Source: Hydrangea macrophylla
Taxonomy: Eukaryota; Streptophyta; Magnoliopsida; Cornales; Hydrangeaceae
Length of the DNA stretch: 64,000 nucleotides
Reading direction: 5' to 3'
Assembly (NCBI GenBank): GCA_033977485.1
Contig: CM066994.1
Coordinates: 30,863,637 to 30,927,636, forward strand
Shown here: one piece after another, positions 22,179-34,292 of the stretch
Numbering within the stretch: the first letter of the stretch is position 1
How the letters are laid out: each line of letters begins with the position of its first letter
Made by a program: the position numbers and the translations under genes
Notes under the pieces: model-generated
What the model was told of the DNA's origin: nothing
The model's database searches: none
The model's input: the letters and a program-made list of their open reading frames with translations, nothing else

Positions 22179-23744
22179 GTACACATCCCTTATATATATC
22201 GATATACATACATATATAGATAGATATATACATATATCTATATTTATAGATTCATATATACACACACGCACAATCTGACCCAAAATTTCATACTATCCCA
22301 AACCCTAATTTTAGTATATATATATACATCTATATTCTTGTATATATATGACCACACACGAATTTTTTATTTGATATATACAACACTTATCTTTTGATAT
22401 CTGTTTGGGTAGAGCACAATAGGGTTTGTGAGTCAATTTGCACTCAGGACTTGCTTAAGGCTTGAATAAACACAATCGATTAAGATCTATTGCTTGAGCT
22501 CTACATATACATATACAGATTTCAATACATTCATCTAGACACACACTCACTGGTTATTTAAGTTTTGTGAGTTCAGGAGGGAAATTCTTTAAAATTCACA
22601 TACAAATTTATACATATATATATATATATATATATTTAAAACCCGAACCCTATATTTTAAACCCTGTTGTTTATACGCAAGCTACTCATAGATCTCCACA
22701 TATATATGAGTCAGGGTTGATAAAATTGGGGGATTTCTAGACCCCTACATTTATGTTGCCATATGTATACATATATATACGATTATATCTGATCACACAA
22801 ACACACGAACATCAAACCCTAATTTACATCCACATACATTCTCATGAACACGTGTGTTCAATTTGAACTCAATTATTGATTAGGGTTTGATTGCACAAAA
22901 TTCATTGGAAATTGTGACTTAGTCCATATTCGAAAAAAGTGTGGATGCAATAATGATTTCCCATACTTTTAAATCTTAGGAGTCAAATCTAATCCACATT
23001 TATACGTTCAAATCCATCTTAAAATTACGAACAATTTGAATTATAACGCAGTAAGTTCACTAAGTAGGCACATTGGAATTCACACATGCGTTGAATAAAT
23101 CCCATACCCCTGAATTGTCCTTAATTTAGATAACCAGAATCTTAATTAGGATTATACCACTATAACTAAGACTTTCATGCAAATACGGGTGTTACTTTGA
23201 CAGATAGTGCTCATATACTATGCTCGTTGTAATTTCAAGATAACAGTGAAATTCTAAGATCAAATGTAGAAGTCAATTTACTACAGCATTACTTCATTAT
23301 CCATTGGACCTGGAAGTTCTATGAGCACGTTTGAATAAACATTTGAACCTTGAGACTTTCAACTCACATTTAAATCCCCGTTTACTGTTAGAATGTTTCG
23401 ATGTCAACATAGTTTTTACTTTCCAAATTCTTTAATGCGCCGTTAACTTCACGAATGTCGGCCAGTCAATGACGTTAAATAGGCTCGTAAATATCACATG
23501 GGCATCTCAACCAACCTTGTCGTCAACTATGTTACTATCGTTAATTTATTTCTTTACATTGATTATAAATGCGCGGCAAGTACCTCGCGACTTGCCGCAA
23601 AGTGTGTGCCCTTGTCGGGACAGGGGGTGAGAAGGGATCGGCTCTTCTCACAGTTGCTGGGTGTTCCCCCGTGAACCCCAATTTCTTTTACAACTATTGA
23701 AATTATATTGATTGTGTCCCTTGCCGGGACGTTTTTCTTTGCAG
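22179..23744 (+). other. Possible intron in the leader of the env-like ORF; otherwise gene-free
   Basis: CTTCACAG/GTACAC at 22178/22179 is a good donor and TTTTTCTTTGCAG/GTG at 23744 a good acceptor. The 1.57 kb between them is AT-rich, has TATATA runs (22190-22380, 22610-22640) and no ORF. Splicing it would place the TATA at 21.89 kb about 400 nt of leader ahead of the ATG at 23852. Inference, no transcript evidence. Confidence 0.35.
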
Positions 23745-23851
23745 GTGTCCCATTCCCCCTTTCCCTTTCATTTTCTTTTTCTGGGCATAGACCAATTTTA
23801 AAGCTCGCATTTTCAAATTTTTTCTAAAATTTTCACACCTTTCTTTTCAAA

Positions 23852-25139
23852 ATGACAAAGCGCACTGTAAAATCCGCGTCCAGTTCCCAACCACCTCAGA
23901 AAAGGTCGAAAGGAAAAGAAAAACAGATAGGCCCACCACCACCACCTCCCCCAGACGACCCAAACCCCAATGAATTAGGCCCTAAGTATGCCAACCGCGG
24001 CCTCAACCACGAGGCCGCTATAGACGCTGAGTACTTCGCGTCTGATAAAGACACGAAGTGGGGCCACAACAATCTAGTCGCCCGTAAGCTGGCCCCACAG
24101 CTTTATTTTAGAAACCCAGATCTAATCAGCTACCCCCGCTTCGTCCGCCTCTTTTATCAAAACCTCCGCTACCATAAACAATCCCTCAGCCAGCACGCTT
24201 TTTTGTCAACAACCATAGATGGCCACGACATCACCCTCAACCCAGACAACATCGCTGAAATCCTCCAACTCCCCTCCCATTCATATCAAGTACCGAAACT
24301 AAATGTCCTATTCAAAGCCCACTCCTTCATACACATTATCCAGGACATGTGTGGCGACCGCTCTGGGTCGGGGCAATCTATTCGACGCTCTCACATGCCC
24401 CGCTAGATGTGGTTCGTCGACCATATCTTTAAACGAAACCTGTACCCCCTTGGTCATGAGCAGGAACGGACCAAGGAAATTCACCATGCCCTCCACGCTG
24501 TTTACCGCAGCGACTGGTTCCATTCTGGCCTTATTATTATGGAGGGCATGCGTCTTGCTGCCCATGCCATTGACCACTCCGTCGATTCTAAGCTTCTTCT
24601 GCCCTACCCTCGCACTATCACTGCTATTCTCCGAGCTAAGGCCTTTCCTATTCCAGCCGAGGAGCCCATTGATGCATATATCCCAGAGTTCGCTTCCGCT
24701 GATTGGAAGTTGAGTCTGGATCGCCTAGATCTGGAGGTTAGGAGGGCCCGAGAGCAGGCCCAGGCCCGTCGTGAGCAGGCAGCACAGCGTCCACCTCCTC
24801 CTGAGGATACCCCGTACGCTTGGACGTATGGGGACGTTTGTGCTTTCCGAGGTGAGACGTTGCGCTTGCAGTCCTACATGCGGTCCTTTTTCCAGCTCAT
24901 CATCCCGACCAGCTGGAGGACATTCTTGCTCAGGGAGAGGCGGCTTACCAGTCGGCGTTTCTGCGACAGGCACAACAGGTGGCCGAGGAGGGCGTTGAGG
25001 AGCAGGGAGAGGTGCAGGGTGAGGAGGAAGAGGCTGGCGATGATGGAGATGGGAGTGATGGTGATGGGGATGGTGATGGAACGACGGGGCAGGGGAGTAC
25101 AGGTCTGGAGTTGGTGTTGATCGAGGGAGGTGAGGACTA
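23852..25139 (+). pseudogene. Env-like third ORF of Athila-like element (two frameshifts)
   Basis: It begins MTKRTVKSASSSQPPQKRSK, a basic, Ser/Pro-rich start. It then has a domain with YPRFVRLFYQNL and TIDGHDITLNPDNIAEILQL, the pattern of the plant transposon protein found in the env-position ORF of Athila/Tat elements. The frame breaks near 24340-24400, resumes at 24407 (VDHIFKRNLYPLGHEQERTK) and breaks again near 24890. The last part is acidic (Glu/Asp/Gly-rich) and ends GGED plus stop at 25139. No signal peptide or clear membrane segment is visible, so an envelope function is not supported. It sits between integrase and the 3' end, the env position. Confidence 0.65.
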
Positions 25140-25144
25140 GATCT

Positions 25145-25162
25145 GGGGGGGGGGGGGGGGGG
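25145..25162. repeat. Poly-G run of 18
   Basis: An uninterrupted G run directly after the stop of the env-like ORF. Confidence 0.95.
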
Positions 25163-25831
25163 TGTGATTGGACATTCTTTTTCATTTTAAATGTATTTGG
25201 TTGGGTGGTTGAGACATTATCAGACATTGGGCCTGTATATTATTTTATTATTTTTGCTTTTACTTTTTCGTTCCGTTTTTTTTTTTTTGTTTATTATTAG
25301 GATTTTGCTGTACTCGGCTTCGACCGGTTAGTTTACTTTCTGTCTTTTAGTTTACTTTTGTTCATTTGGTCTGTAATTATATCATTTTGCATTTGATGCT
25401 TCTCGTTTATCGTTGTGTTATTCCTATTGCTTCTAGTTAGTCACAACATTAACGTCGTTATTCATTGCCATTTCAATTTCATGCTTGGCTATATAATGTC
25501 TTCATTTATTCATTCGGAGCAATTGTCGTTGAATCAATATTGCACAGCAATTTCACCACCCATTGCACTATAACAGAAATCTCTTAGGTTCAAGTTTGGG
25601 GGTAATTCATTCAGATTTCTATTTCAATGCAAACTTACATTGCTTACGTTTAAAAATTTGACATTCATTACGGCTACACATTCAAGCAAATAGTAACATT
25701 AAGTTTTTTTTACTTTTAATAACTCAAACTAATAAAGATAAATTGTGACTTAATTTTTGGTTTCAGGTTTTTGTTTTTCCGATATCCGTATAGTTACCTC
25801 GACCCTCATATCTCTTTTACATACTCATATC
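25163..25831. other. Non-coding part of Athila-like element
   Basis: T-rich. AAGTTTGGGGGTAAT at about 25592 is a polypurine-tract-like phrase of the kind found upstream of Athila LTRs, but no LTR follows it here. Confidence 0.45.
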
Positions 25832-26580
25832 ATGGACCATACTATATCACCGCCTACTTCACCCGATAGGTCTTCGAGTCAGTCGAGTTATGATTTCGAC
25901 TCTAGTTCTTCCGATTATGATACCATACCGAGTCATAGGGTAGCCAAGTCCTACGTTCCAGTCGGTCGTTTTGGCTGGAAGTGTCGACATCCTCGCTCAC
26001 CCATTTCTATCCGTTCTGATTCTTCGGACGAGGATGACCTGTTTGGCGATGACCCTACCGCTATAGATGGCCCTTATGGCGCTCCGCCGACGTCTTCTGA
26101 CTCTTCTTCTTCTGATTCGGTTGATTCCTCGACCGAGGATGACGATGAGGAAATTCCTCCTGGCTCGGCCGCTATTTCATCATCTGCTCCGATTTTGACC
26201 TAGTTACCTATCCCTATAGGGATCTCCCTGAGTACGTGCCGGACGTTGTTCGACAACGTCCGGGTCACCCTGATTGGTCTCCCGAGGATATCGCCTCGTT
26301 CTTTGCGCCTTATTTCGGTCCTGAGGATGATGCGATTTATTTGGGTCTAGGTACTAGTGAGGAGTCTGAGATGGATATGGTTCTAGAGTTGACTACTGAG
26401 GACGATTTTGATGAGATGGGACCACCTTTTGATCCTGCTACGCATCCGGAGTGGGAGCTAGTTGATTGGTGCTTTCGTTCCGGCGTGCGACCTCCTTCAG
26501 ACGTGTTTTGTGGTGTGGATGTTCTGGTGATCTTCTATGAGGACTACATCCATGTCATTGTCATGTTCCCACCTGCATAG
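25832..26580 (+). pseudogene. Acidic Ser/Asp-rich ORF downstream of the env-like ORF (one frameshift)
   Basis: I do not recognise the product. The likely start is MDHTISPPTSPDRSSSQ at 25832. The first half is rich in Ser, Asp and Glu with runs such as SDSSSSDSVDSSTEDDDEE. A one-base shift near 26185 moves the frame, which then continues DLVTYPYRDLPEYVPDVV, SPEDIASFFAPYFGPEDD and ends IHVIVMFPPA at 26580. A second copy of the C-terminal half lies inverted at 31006-31310 and differs by few residues, so it belongs to the repeat rather than being random. A purine run (GGTTTGGGGGAG) follows at 26598. Confidence 0.5.
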
Positions 26581-26595
26581 GGACATGCGGTGATT

Positions 26596-27791
26596 TGGTT
26601 TGGGGGAGTATATGGATAGTTGTTTATTTTAGTATATTTGTTCATTTTAGTATAGTCGTTCTTTAGTATAGTCGTTCATTATATCTTGATATTTTTTTTT
26701 AGTGTTTCAGAATATTTTTGTTTAGTTTTTGTTTAGTTTCTGTTTGTTAGTTCGTTATTTTGTTATTTTGTTCATTCGTTAGTTCTTTTATTCATTGAAA
26801 AAAAAAAAAAAACATGTTATAAGTTCTATAAATAAATAAGTACCGTTTCTTAATATTGTTCAATGTTGCGTTACTTCTTTTTGTAATTAGATTTCGTTGA
26901 AATTTTGGAATTTAGAGAGTAGGTAATTCGATGTCTACCGAATGTATGAAGGTATGTCTTGAGATCTATATATCCTTAGAATCATTGCTCTATATCTTAT
27001 ACTTGCATAGTTAATGTTGCACGACACGTAGTCATATGGATACATAGTAACATTTGAACTATAATATAACTTGGATTTCTAAATAGTAGTACTGTGGAGA
27101 CTAGAACCCGGTGAGTTTTTGAGCCTTTTAGTCCTTTCGAGGGTTTTAAACTTATTATTATCGAATCTCTTTGACATATCGCATTATTTCGTTGATTAGT
27201 CTCATTATTTTTTCTTTTTGATTGAAAGTCGAGTTATTATTATAATTACCATGTTAGAAAAAAAAGAGGAAAAAAATTCTATTTCCTTTAATATCGTAAC
27301 ATTGAAAAAATCATGTAACTCTAGAAAATGAAACTAGGCCATCTGTTTTAATAGATCTCTTTGACCTTTGGCCTACCCAATATAAATATTTTTATCCTTT
27401 GTTAACCCTTTGGGCCTTTAAATAAGCCATTTCTTTGTTCACCTATTATCCTACCCACTCCGATATGGAGTTCACCACTATTAAATGTTACCTAACCTAT
27501 GTCCAAAAGTAGTTAGAGAATAGTTTTCATAAAGAAATTGGGCTAGTAAGCTACGGAAAAAAAGAAAGATGTATTGCGTAGTGAAAAACAAAAAGGAGTA
27601 TACTATACACAAAAAAAAAAAAAAAAAGAAAATAGTTATTGAAACAGAATTGAAAAAAAGGGGAAAAAGAAGAAAGAGATGAATCTCTTGAAAACGATGA
27701 AAAAAAAAAAGACTAGTCGTTGTAGTAAAGCCCTTGCATTACACTTTAAAGCTATTCCTATTTACCTATGGACTCTTTGAATTCCTTTTTG

Positions 27792-27832
<41 letters not shown>

Positions 27833-28486
27833 CTGAACTTAACCCTTGACCAACGTTACAACCCCTATAAAGTCCTAGTAGATTCTATGGAAACATGATT
27901 CGAATATGAAACCGATAAAAAAAAGGAAGTATAAGCATGGTAGTAATAATATTTACTTGACGATCAATATCTATTCATGAGACTATCTTATTTCTGTCGT
28001 GTCATACGTTGTTGGGATTCGTATGCGAGTTTATTTGTTTTGCAAAAGAATTCTGTCTCGCATACATAACTGAGTGCTTACACCTGTTTTAAAGTGAATT
28101 TATTTTAGAGTGTAATTACAACGTGAGATTTGTAGTTAAAGCATCACTAAATAGTCATCTGATTTATATTCTAAGTTCATAGTTGCCGTGTATCCACTTG
28201 ACTACTATTTCACACACATGCGGGTCTTCGATATATTCTATTGATTCTGGAGATATATGTTTTTGGATTATTTTTCATAATGTAGGAAGGCATACGATTG
28301 TTTTACTCTTGATGATTTAGAAAGTTTCATTTGAAGTTGATTTTATAAAAGAAGGATGTTGACATTGAAGTATTTTAAAATTTGAATAAAATTTTTATTT
28401 TCACAAGTTAATAAAGATGGTTGTGGGTGACTTGTTGACGAGAACCCTCACGAGACTTCACTCGTCCGACTAGGGACACCTAGAGT
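26596..28486 (+). repeat. Inverted-repeat arm of Athila-like 3' region
   Basis: No gene. It is the inverted counterpart of 29148-31000: both carry TTGTTTAGTTTTTGTTTAG-type text, the A-rich and T-rich runs, and the GTCGTGTCATACG and ACTCGTCCGACTAGGG blocks. A 40-bp poly-T run lies at 27793-27832. The arm begins further left, inside the acidic ORF (about 26275). Confidence 0.75.
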
Positions 28487-29147
28487 GTAGGTAGATAATA
28501 ACTAGGGTGTAGCATAACTTATCTTTCCTAAGTATGAATTATAAAAGATATAAACATCACAATCACATAAGCACCATTGTATGTAAATGCTCCTATCAAT
28601 CACAGAAATCAAGGACTATTGAGTTCAATAAGTATAAGAAAAATCTGAGACAAGAATAGATCCAAAATACTCTTGATTATTAACATTAAAACTGATTATA
28701 TAAATAATCCACCAACATACAATCACTATCCCAAAACATAAAATCCTAGAGTAGAAAAGCATAGAAAATCCCCTTTTTACATTGCTAGGGTTTCATTGAA
28801 ACCCTAGATTAGGAGTTTAGTTGCTCATGATGGGTGGAAGCATGAAGATTGGTTCGATGGAAGCCATTAGAGACCTTCAAACTTGCTCTTCTCCTTCCTC
28901 TTGTCTTCCAAAGCTCTCTATGAAAGAATGTGTCACCCCTCAAAAATATAAAAACTAAATATATGTAGAGTTTACAAGGGTTTTTTGGAAGCTTTCCTAT
29001 CCCGAAACTTGCTAAAACAGCTGTTATTTCCAATCCGGACGTCATTAAGCAGTTTCGTTTACACAGGACTCTTCAGTATAGCAGAATACGCAACTTTGAT
29101 TTTTGTACGGATCGCGCGAGCGCGTAATTGGGAAGGTCGCGCGAGAT
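28487..29147 (-). mobile_element. Athila-like LTR fragment at the centre of the inverted repeat
   Basis: It matches 18622-19270 of the LTR at 18173-19510 on the same strand, including CCTAGGGTTTCAATG and the first of the GC palindromes (29110-29146). It is truncated on both sides: the 3' LTR end is lost at 28487, and the 5' LTR end plus polypurine tract are lost at the 29147 deletion point. Confidence 0.75.
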
Positions 29148-31309
29148 TTAAACCTCTAGGTGTCCTTAGTCGGACGAGTGAAGTCTCGTGATGGTTCTCG
29201 TCAACAAGTCACCCACAACCATCTTTATTAACTTGTGAAAATAAAAATTTTATTCAAAATTTTAAAATACTTCAATGTCAACATCCTTCTTTTATAAAAT
29301 CAACTTCAATTGCAACTTTATAAATCATCAAGAGTAAAACAATCGTATACCTTCCTACATTATGAAAAATAATCCGAAAACATATATCACCAGAATCAAT
29401 AGAATATATCGAAGACCCGCATGTGTGTGAAATAGTAGTCAAGTGGATACACGGCAACTATGAACTTGGAATATAAATCAGATGACTATTTAGTGATGCT
29501 TTGACTACAAATCTCACGTTGTAATTACACTCTAAAATAAATTCACTTTGAAACAGGTGTAAGCACTCGGTTATGCATGCGAGACAGAATTCTTTTTCAA
29601 AACAAATAAACTCGCATACGACTCCCAATAACGTATGACACGACAGAAATAAGATAGTCTCATGAATAGATATTGATCGTCAAGTAAATATTATTACTAC
29701 CATGTTTATACTTACTTTTTCTATCGGTTTCATATTCGAATCATGTTTCCATAGAATCCACTAGGACTTTATAGGGGTTGTAACGTTGATCAAGGGTTAA
29801 GGTACAGAAAAAAAAAAAGGCAAAAAGGAATTCAAAGAGTCCATAGATAAATAGGAATAGCAATAAAGTGTAATGCAAGGGCTTTACTACAACGACTAGT
29901 CTTTTATTTTTTCATCGTTTTCAAGAGATTCATCTCTTTATTCTTTTTCCCTTTTTTTCAATTCTGTTTCAATAACTATTTTTAATTTTTTTTATTTTTA
30001 TGTGTATAGTATACTCCTTTTTTTTTCACTACGCAATACATCTTTCTTTTTTTCCGTCGCTTACTAGCCCAATTTTTTATGAAAACTATTCTCTAACTAC
30101 TTTTGGACATGGGTTAGGTAACATTTAATAGTGGCGAACTCCATATCGGAGTGGGGTAGGATAATAGGTGAATAAAGAAATGGCTTATTTAAAGGCCCAA
30201 AGGGTTAACAAAGGATAAAAATATTTGTATTGGGTAGGCCAAAGGTCAAAGAGATCTATTCAAACACATGGCCTAGTTTTATTTTCTAGAGTTACATGAT
30301 TTTTTCAATGTTACGATATTAAAGGAAATATAATTTTTTTCCTCTTTTTTTTCTAACATGGTAATTATAATAGTAACTTGACTTTCAATCAAAAAGAAAA
30401 AAATAATGAGACTAATCAACGAAATAATGCGATATGTTAAAGAGATTCGATAATAATAAGTTTAAAACCCTCGAAAGGACTGAAAGGCTCAAAAACTCAT
30501 CGGGTTCTAGTCTCCACAGTACTACTATTTAGAAATCCAAGTTATATTATAGTTCAAATGTTACTATGTATCCATATGACTACGTGCCGTGCAACAGTAA
30601 CTATGCAAGTATAAGATATAGAGCAATGATTCTAAGGATATACAGATCTCAAGATATACCTTTATACATTCGGTAGACATCGAATTACATACTCTCTAAA
30701 TTCCAAAATTTCAACGAAATCTAATTACAAAAAGAAGTAACGCAACATTGAACAATATTAAGAAACTGTACTTATTTATTTATAGAACTTATAACATGTT
30801 TGTTTGTTTTTTTTTCAATGAATAAAAGAACTAACGAATGAACGAACTAACAAACAAAAACTAAACAAAAATATTCTGAAGCACTAAAAAAAAATATCAA
30901 GATATAATGAACGACTATACTAAAGAACGACTATACTAAAATGAACAAATATACTAAAATGAACAACTATCCATATACTCCCCCAAACCAAATCACCGCA
31001 TGTCTCTATGCAGGTGGGAACATGACAATGACATGGATGTAGTCCTCATAGAAGATCACCAGAACATCCACACCACGAAACACGTCTGAAGGAGGTCGCA
31101 CGCCGGAACGAAAGTACCAATCAACTAGCTCCCACTCCGGATGCGTAGCAGGATCAAAAGGTGGTCTCATCTCATCAAAATCGTCCTCAGTAGTCAACTC
31201 TAGAACCATATCCATCTCAGACTCCTCACTAGTACCTAGACCCAAATAAAACGCATCATCCTCAGGACCGAAATAAGGCGCAAAGAACGAGGCGATATCC
31301 TCGGGAGAC
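29148..31309 (-). mobile_element. Athila-like 3' region, second (minus) copy
   Basis: It repeats 19630-20264 on the same strand and, inverted, 26275-28486. It runs from the block near the polypurine tract up into the acidic ORF and stops at about 31309 where other gag-like sequence begins. Confidence 0.75.
31006..31309 (-). pseudogene. C-terminal half of the acidic ORF, inverted copy
   Basis: It reads SPEDIASFFAPYFGPEDDA to IHVIVMFPPA on the minus strand, nearly identical to 26280-26580. The N-terminal half is missing: the match stops at about 31309, at a short direct repeat. Confidence 0.65.
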
Positions 31310-31310
31310 G

Positions 31311-32110
31311 TAAACAACGATAGGCGTCCCGCCTCTGTGGAAGATGCTCGGGACGTAAACAACGATAGGCGTGCTGCCCGGGAAGAGCGGCTCGAACGCT
31401 CGGTTCGGGAATCGGTTCAAGAAACCGGCCAGGAGTCGTGACGATCTTATGCACCAGATTAACCATAGTCGCAGCCTAGCCCTCTCTTAGGAAACAACTA
31501 CCCATGATTTGGAAGAAGCTTCCTCTACTGACCTCACCTATCACGAAGACAGTGATCGGACTGGGCTGGAAGATAAAATCAGAGACCTGGAGAAACAGAT
31601 CGGGGACATGGCCAAAAATATCAACAAGAGGTCGGTCTACAACCACACCGACACGGATACCGAGTCCCCCTACTTCACGGAGATCACCAGGTTCGCCGTC
31701 CCTCAAAAGTTCAAACAGCCTCAGATGGATTTGTACAACAGTTTGGGGAGCCCGGTGGTCCATGTCGGAGCTTACAAATCCCGAATGGTTCTCACTACCA
31801 ATTTCAATGAGCTCAATTGTCTAGCCTTTTTTAGTACCTTGAAGGGCCCGACAACTCAGTGGTTATATTCTCTGAAGCCACGGTCGATCAACAACTTCAA
31901 GCAACTCAGCAAACAATTCATCAGTCAGTTCATCGGTATGCATAAGCAGCCAAAGCCTGACACACAGTTGTTGACTGTCAGGCAAAGGAAGAACGAGTCT
32001 CTCAAGGAATTCGTCGATCGATCAACCAGGAAAAGCTCACGGTCTATGATCTTGATGAAACTGTCGGTGTTCTATAGCCCTTACTCCCTTTTTCTATGGT
32101 TGCGAATCAT
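31311..32110 (+). pseudogene. Gag fragment of a Tat-like Ty3/gypsy element
   Basis: The main open stretch (31509-32040) contains FAVPQKFKQPQMDLYNSLGS, STLKGPTTQWLYSLKPRSI and LLTVRQRKNESLKEFVDR, which match the gag capsid pattern of Tat/Ogre-type elements (PFKLPQ...YDG, ATLKGPA..W, ESLREYV.RF). A stop (TAG) lies at 31488-31490 in the same frame. A frameshift near 32030 moves the text to NQEKLTVYDLDETVGVL before a stop. Protease and pol are absent. A 20-bp unit GTAAACAACGATAGGCGT is duplicated at 31311 and 31353. Confidence 0.7.
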
Positions 32111-32135
32111 CCGTTTAGGAGTGAAAGTGTATTAG

Positions 32136-32538
32136 TATGAATGTTATGCTGCAGAATTCTCTGCTGCTAAGAAACGATTGACTGGACGGGGTCCAGTTGA
32201 CTGGATTTACCATTTGAGATTTCTAAGCTCTCTGTAAATGTAAAAACAGTGCACTGGGTGGCATTAGTCGACTAGATTTTCACTGCCCCTTTGCAAATTT
32301 GGTCGACTTGACTTCTACCAATCGACTGGACCAATCCTTTTACAAAAATGTGCTCTCTGTATTTTCAAAACCAGTCGACTGGATTAGTCTTTTTCAAAAA
32401 AGTGTTCTCTGCATCTCAGAAGGGTATCAGTAGACTGGATCTACAATTTTCAAATGATCTTGTTCTAAACATGTTTTAAAGAGACTGTTGATTTACTTGT
32501 CCACCTTAACCCCCTTAAAAGAGATTTGGGGCGTTACA
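32136..32538 (-). mobile_element. LTR fragment with CAGTCGACTGG motifs
   Basis: On the minus strand it begins TGTAACGCCCCAAATC at 32538, a typical Tekay-type LTR start. It carries about seven CAGTCGACTGGA variants between 32180 and 32450 and breaks off near 32136 against the Tat-like gag. It abuts the truncated Tekay polyprotein on its right. It could also be read as the end of a plus-strand LTR, because GGGGCGTTACA is also an LTR 3' terminus. Confidence 0.55.
32180..32450. repeat. CAGTCGACTGG palindrome cluster
   Basis: Variants include CCAGTTGACTGG, TAGTCGACTAG, CAATCGACTGG, CCAGTCGACTGG and CAGTAGACTGG. They are more decayed than in the first cluster. Confidence 0.8.
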
Positions 32539-34113
32539 ACAAATGCACCCCTTCTTGAACAACTTTGCCGCTTGAATGGCTGAAATCATATATGGTGGTG
32601 ATACAACACCAATTCCCTAAAAATCAAATTCTCCATACCCTGGCAAACGGAAAATAACTATCTTCCGTTCACAATCAATCACTGCTTGATTTTCAGTTAG
32701 CCAATCCATCCCAAGAATCACATCAAAATAATTGATAGCTAAAGGAATCAAGTCAACGGTCAACATACATTCACCTACTCGAATATCACAATGCCTAAAC
32801 ACTTGTAAACTCGTCATTGGCTTACTAAGAGGTAAGGATACACATAATTCATACCCCAATGGTTCATATATAACTTCCAAATGTTTTGCAAAAGCATGCA
32901 AAGCAAATGAATGCGTCGACCCCGAATCAATTAAAACTCTTGCCGGATAAGAACATATAGACAACGTACCAGAAACGACAGAATTCGCACCTGAGACATT
33001 ACAAGGATTGAGCTGGAATGACCTCCCTTGCCTCTGCTCAACTCCTTTGCTCAGCTTGAGTCCTCGGCCTCGATCTACTAGAAGCCATCGAACTAGTCGG
33101 TCTTGATGGTGGTGGTGGCATCTGCTGTCTCCTTGGACAATCTCGTACAAAATGCCCTAGTTGATCACGCTCAAAACATCTTCCTCTCGTGTCAGGACTT
33201 GGACTTCTGCTCCCCAAAGCCTGTGATCTCATCTGAGGACAACTCTTAGCTTCATGGCCTGGCAGCCCACAATTATAACAGAAATGGCCAGTCAAACGAT
33301 ACGGACCTCCATGAAAATGACCAAAATTGAACATCTCGATTGGCCTACTGAAAATGAACTTCCACCCTGGTTCCCTAAACTAGAACTCGAACCTCTCGAA
33401 AATACTTTCCGAAAGAAACCACCCTAACTCTTCCCCTTGCCTTCCATCGGTCGCTTGCCCTATTATTCTCTACTCCTGTCCAACCCTTGTTCAGCTATCA
33501 AAGCAGTTTGCTGAACTAAAGCCACTATAGGATGCTGGAAAGTATCAACACGATCTCGAATATCATCCATCAATCCTCTCTCATATTTCCAGACTCGATC
33601 TACTTCAGTGTATAAGGTGTGCTTGACAAATTACAACAACTCATTATACGTTGTTGTGTACTCCGTCACTGTCATCCCCCGTTGTCGGAGTTCATCAAAT
33701 TCTGCTTGTTTCTTTCTCTGCTCTGCTGGTGGAAAGAAACGCTTATACAACTCAAGTTTAAAGCCTTCCCAAGTAGTCGGTGCCCCTTGATCAAGGATAT
33801 TCATCCACCATGTCAAAGCTTCATCCTGGAGTCTATCAGCTGCCAACAACACTTTCAGAGCAACATCGCATTCAAGAACCCTGAAAATTCTTTCCATATC
33901 GTTCACCCCAGTGATACGAGACCTCGGATCAACTTCACCATGAAATTTTGTTGGTTTCCTCTTTTGAAATTGTTTTGCCACGGAACTTGTAGGCATTTGG
34001 CCTACCATAGACCTAACAAATTCTCCCACTGCCTCTTCCAGACGATCCATTTTGGTACGTGGTGTCTTATCCCCTATCGGGTCCATATTAACCCTCTTAT
34101 ACCCACCTGCCAA
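32539..34113 (-). pseudogene. Gag-protease of a Tekay/Del-like Ty3/gypsy element
   Basis: The start at 34113 (MAGGYKRVNMDPIGDKTPRT) precedes the gag capsid: KPTKFHGEVDPRSRITGVND, DEALTWWMNI and MTVTEYTTTYNEL, the Tekay/Del pattern. Frames change near 33630 and 33340. Two zinc knuckles follow: the first, CYNCGLPGHEAKSC, is intact; the second reads CFERDQLGHFVRDC and has lost a cysteine. The protease has VLIDSGSTHSFA (catalytic D-S-G) and DVILGMDWL. A stop at 32617-32619 is followed by MISAIQAAKLFKKGCI, then the coding is cut at 32539 by an LTR-like sequence. RT and integrase are gone. Confidence 0.8.
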
Positions 34114-34280
34114 TTACATACCATAAATATACATATACATATGCATGTTATGCCAGTATGTCACTCACAATTCACATACTTTCATACATAGCATTAACAA
34201 TGCAATCGTCGCATTACTACACATTTTATTCCAACGTACTCAATGTATTCGTTAATCGTTCCGAAAGGTTCTAACCTATT

Positions 34281-34292
34281 GTTCTGATACCA
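34281..34292 (-). other. Primer-binding site
   Basis: On the minus strand TGGTATCAGAAC lies ten bases after the LTR end, complementary to the 3' end of a methionine tRNA. It fixes the orientation of the element. Confidence 0.8.

Noticed and set aside
23852..25139. True retroviral envelope gene
   Set aside because: Position fits, but no signal peptide, no membrane segment and two frameshifts; kept only as env-position ORF.
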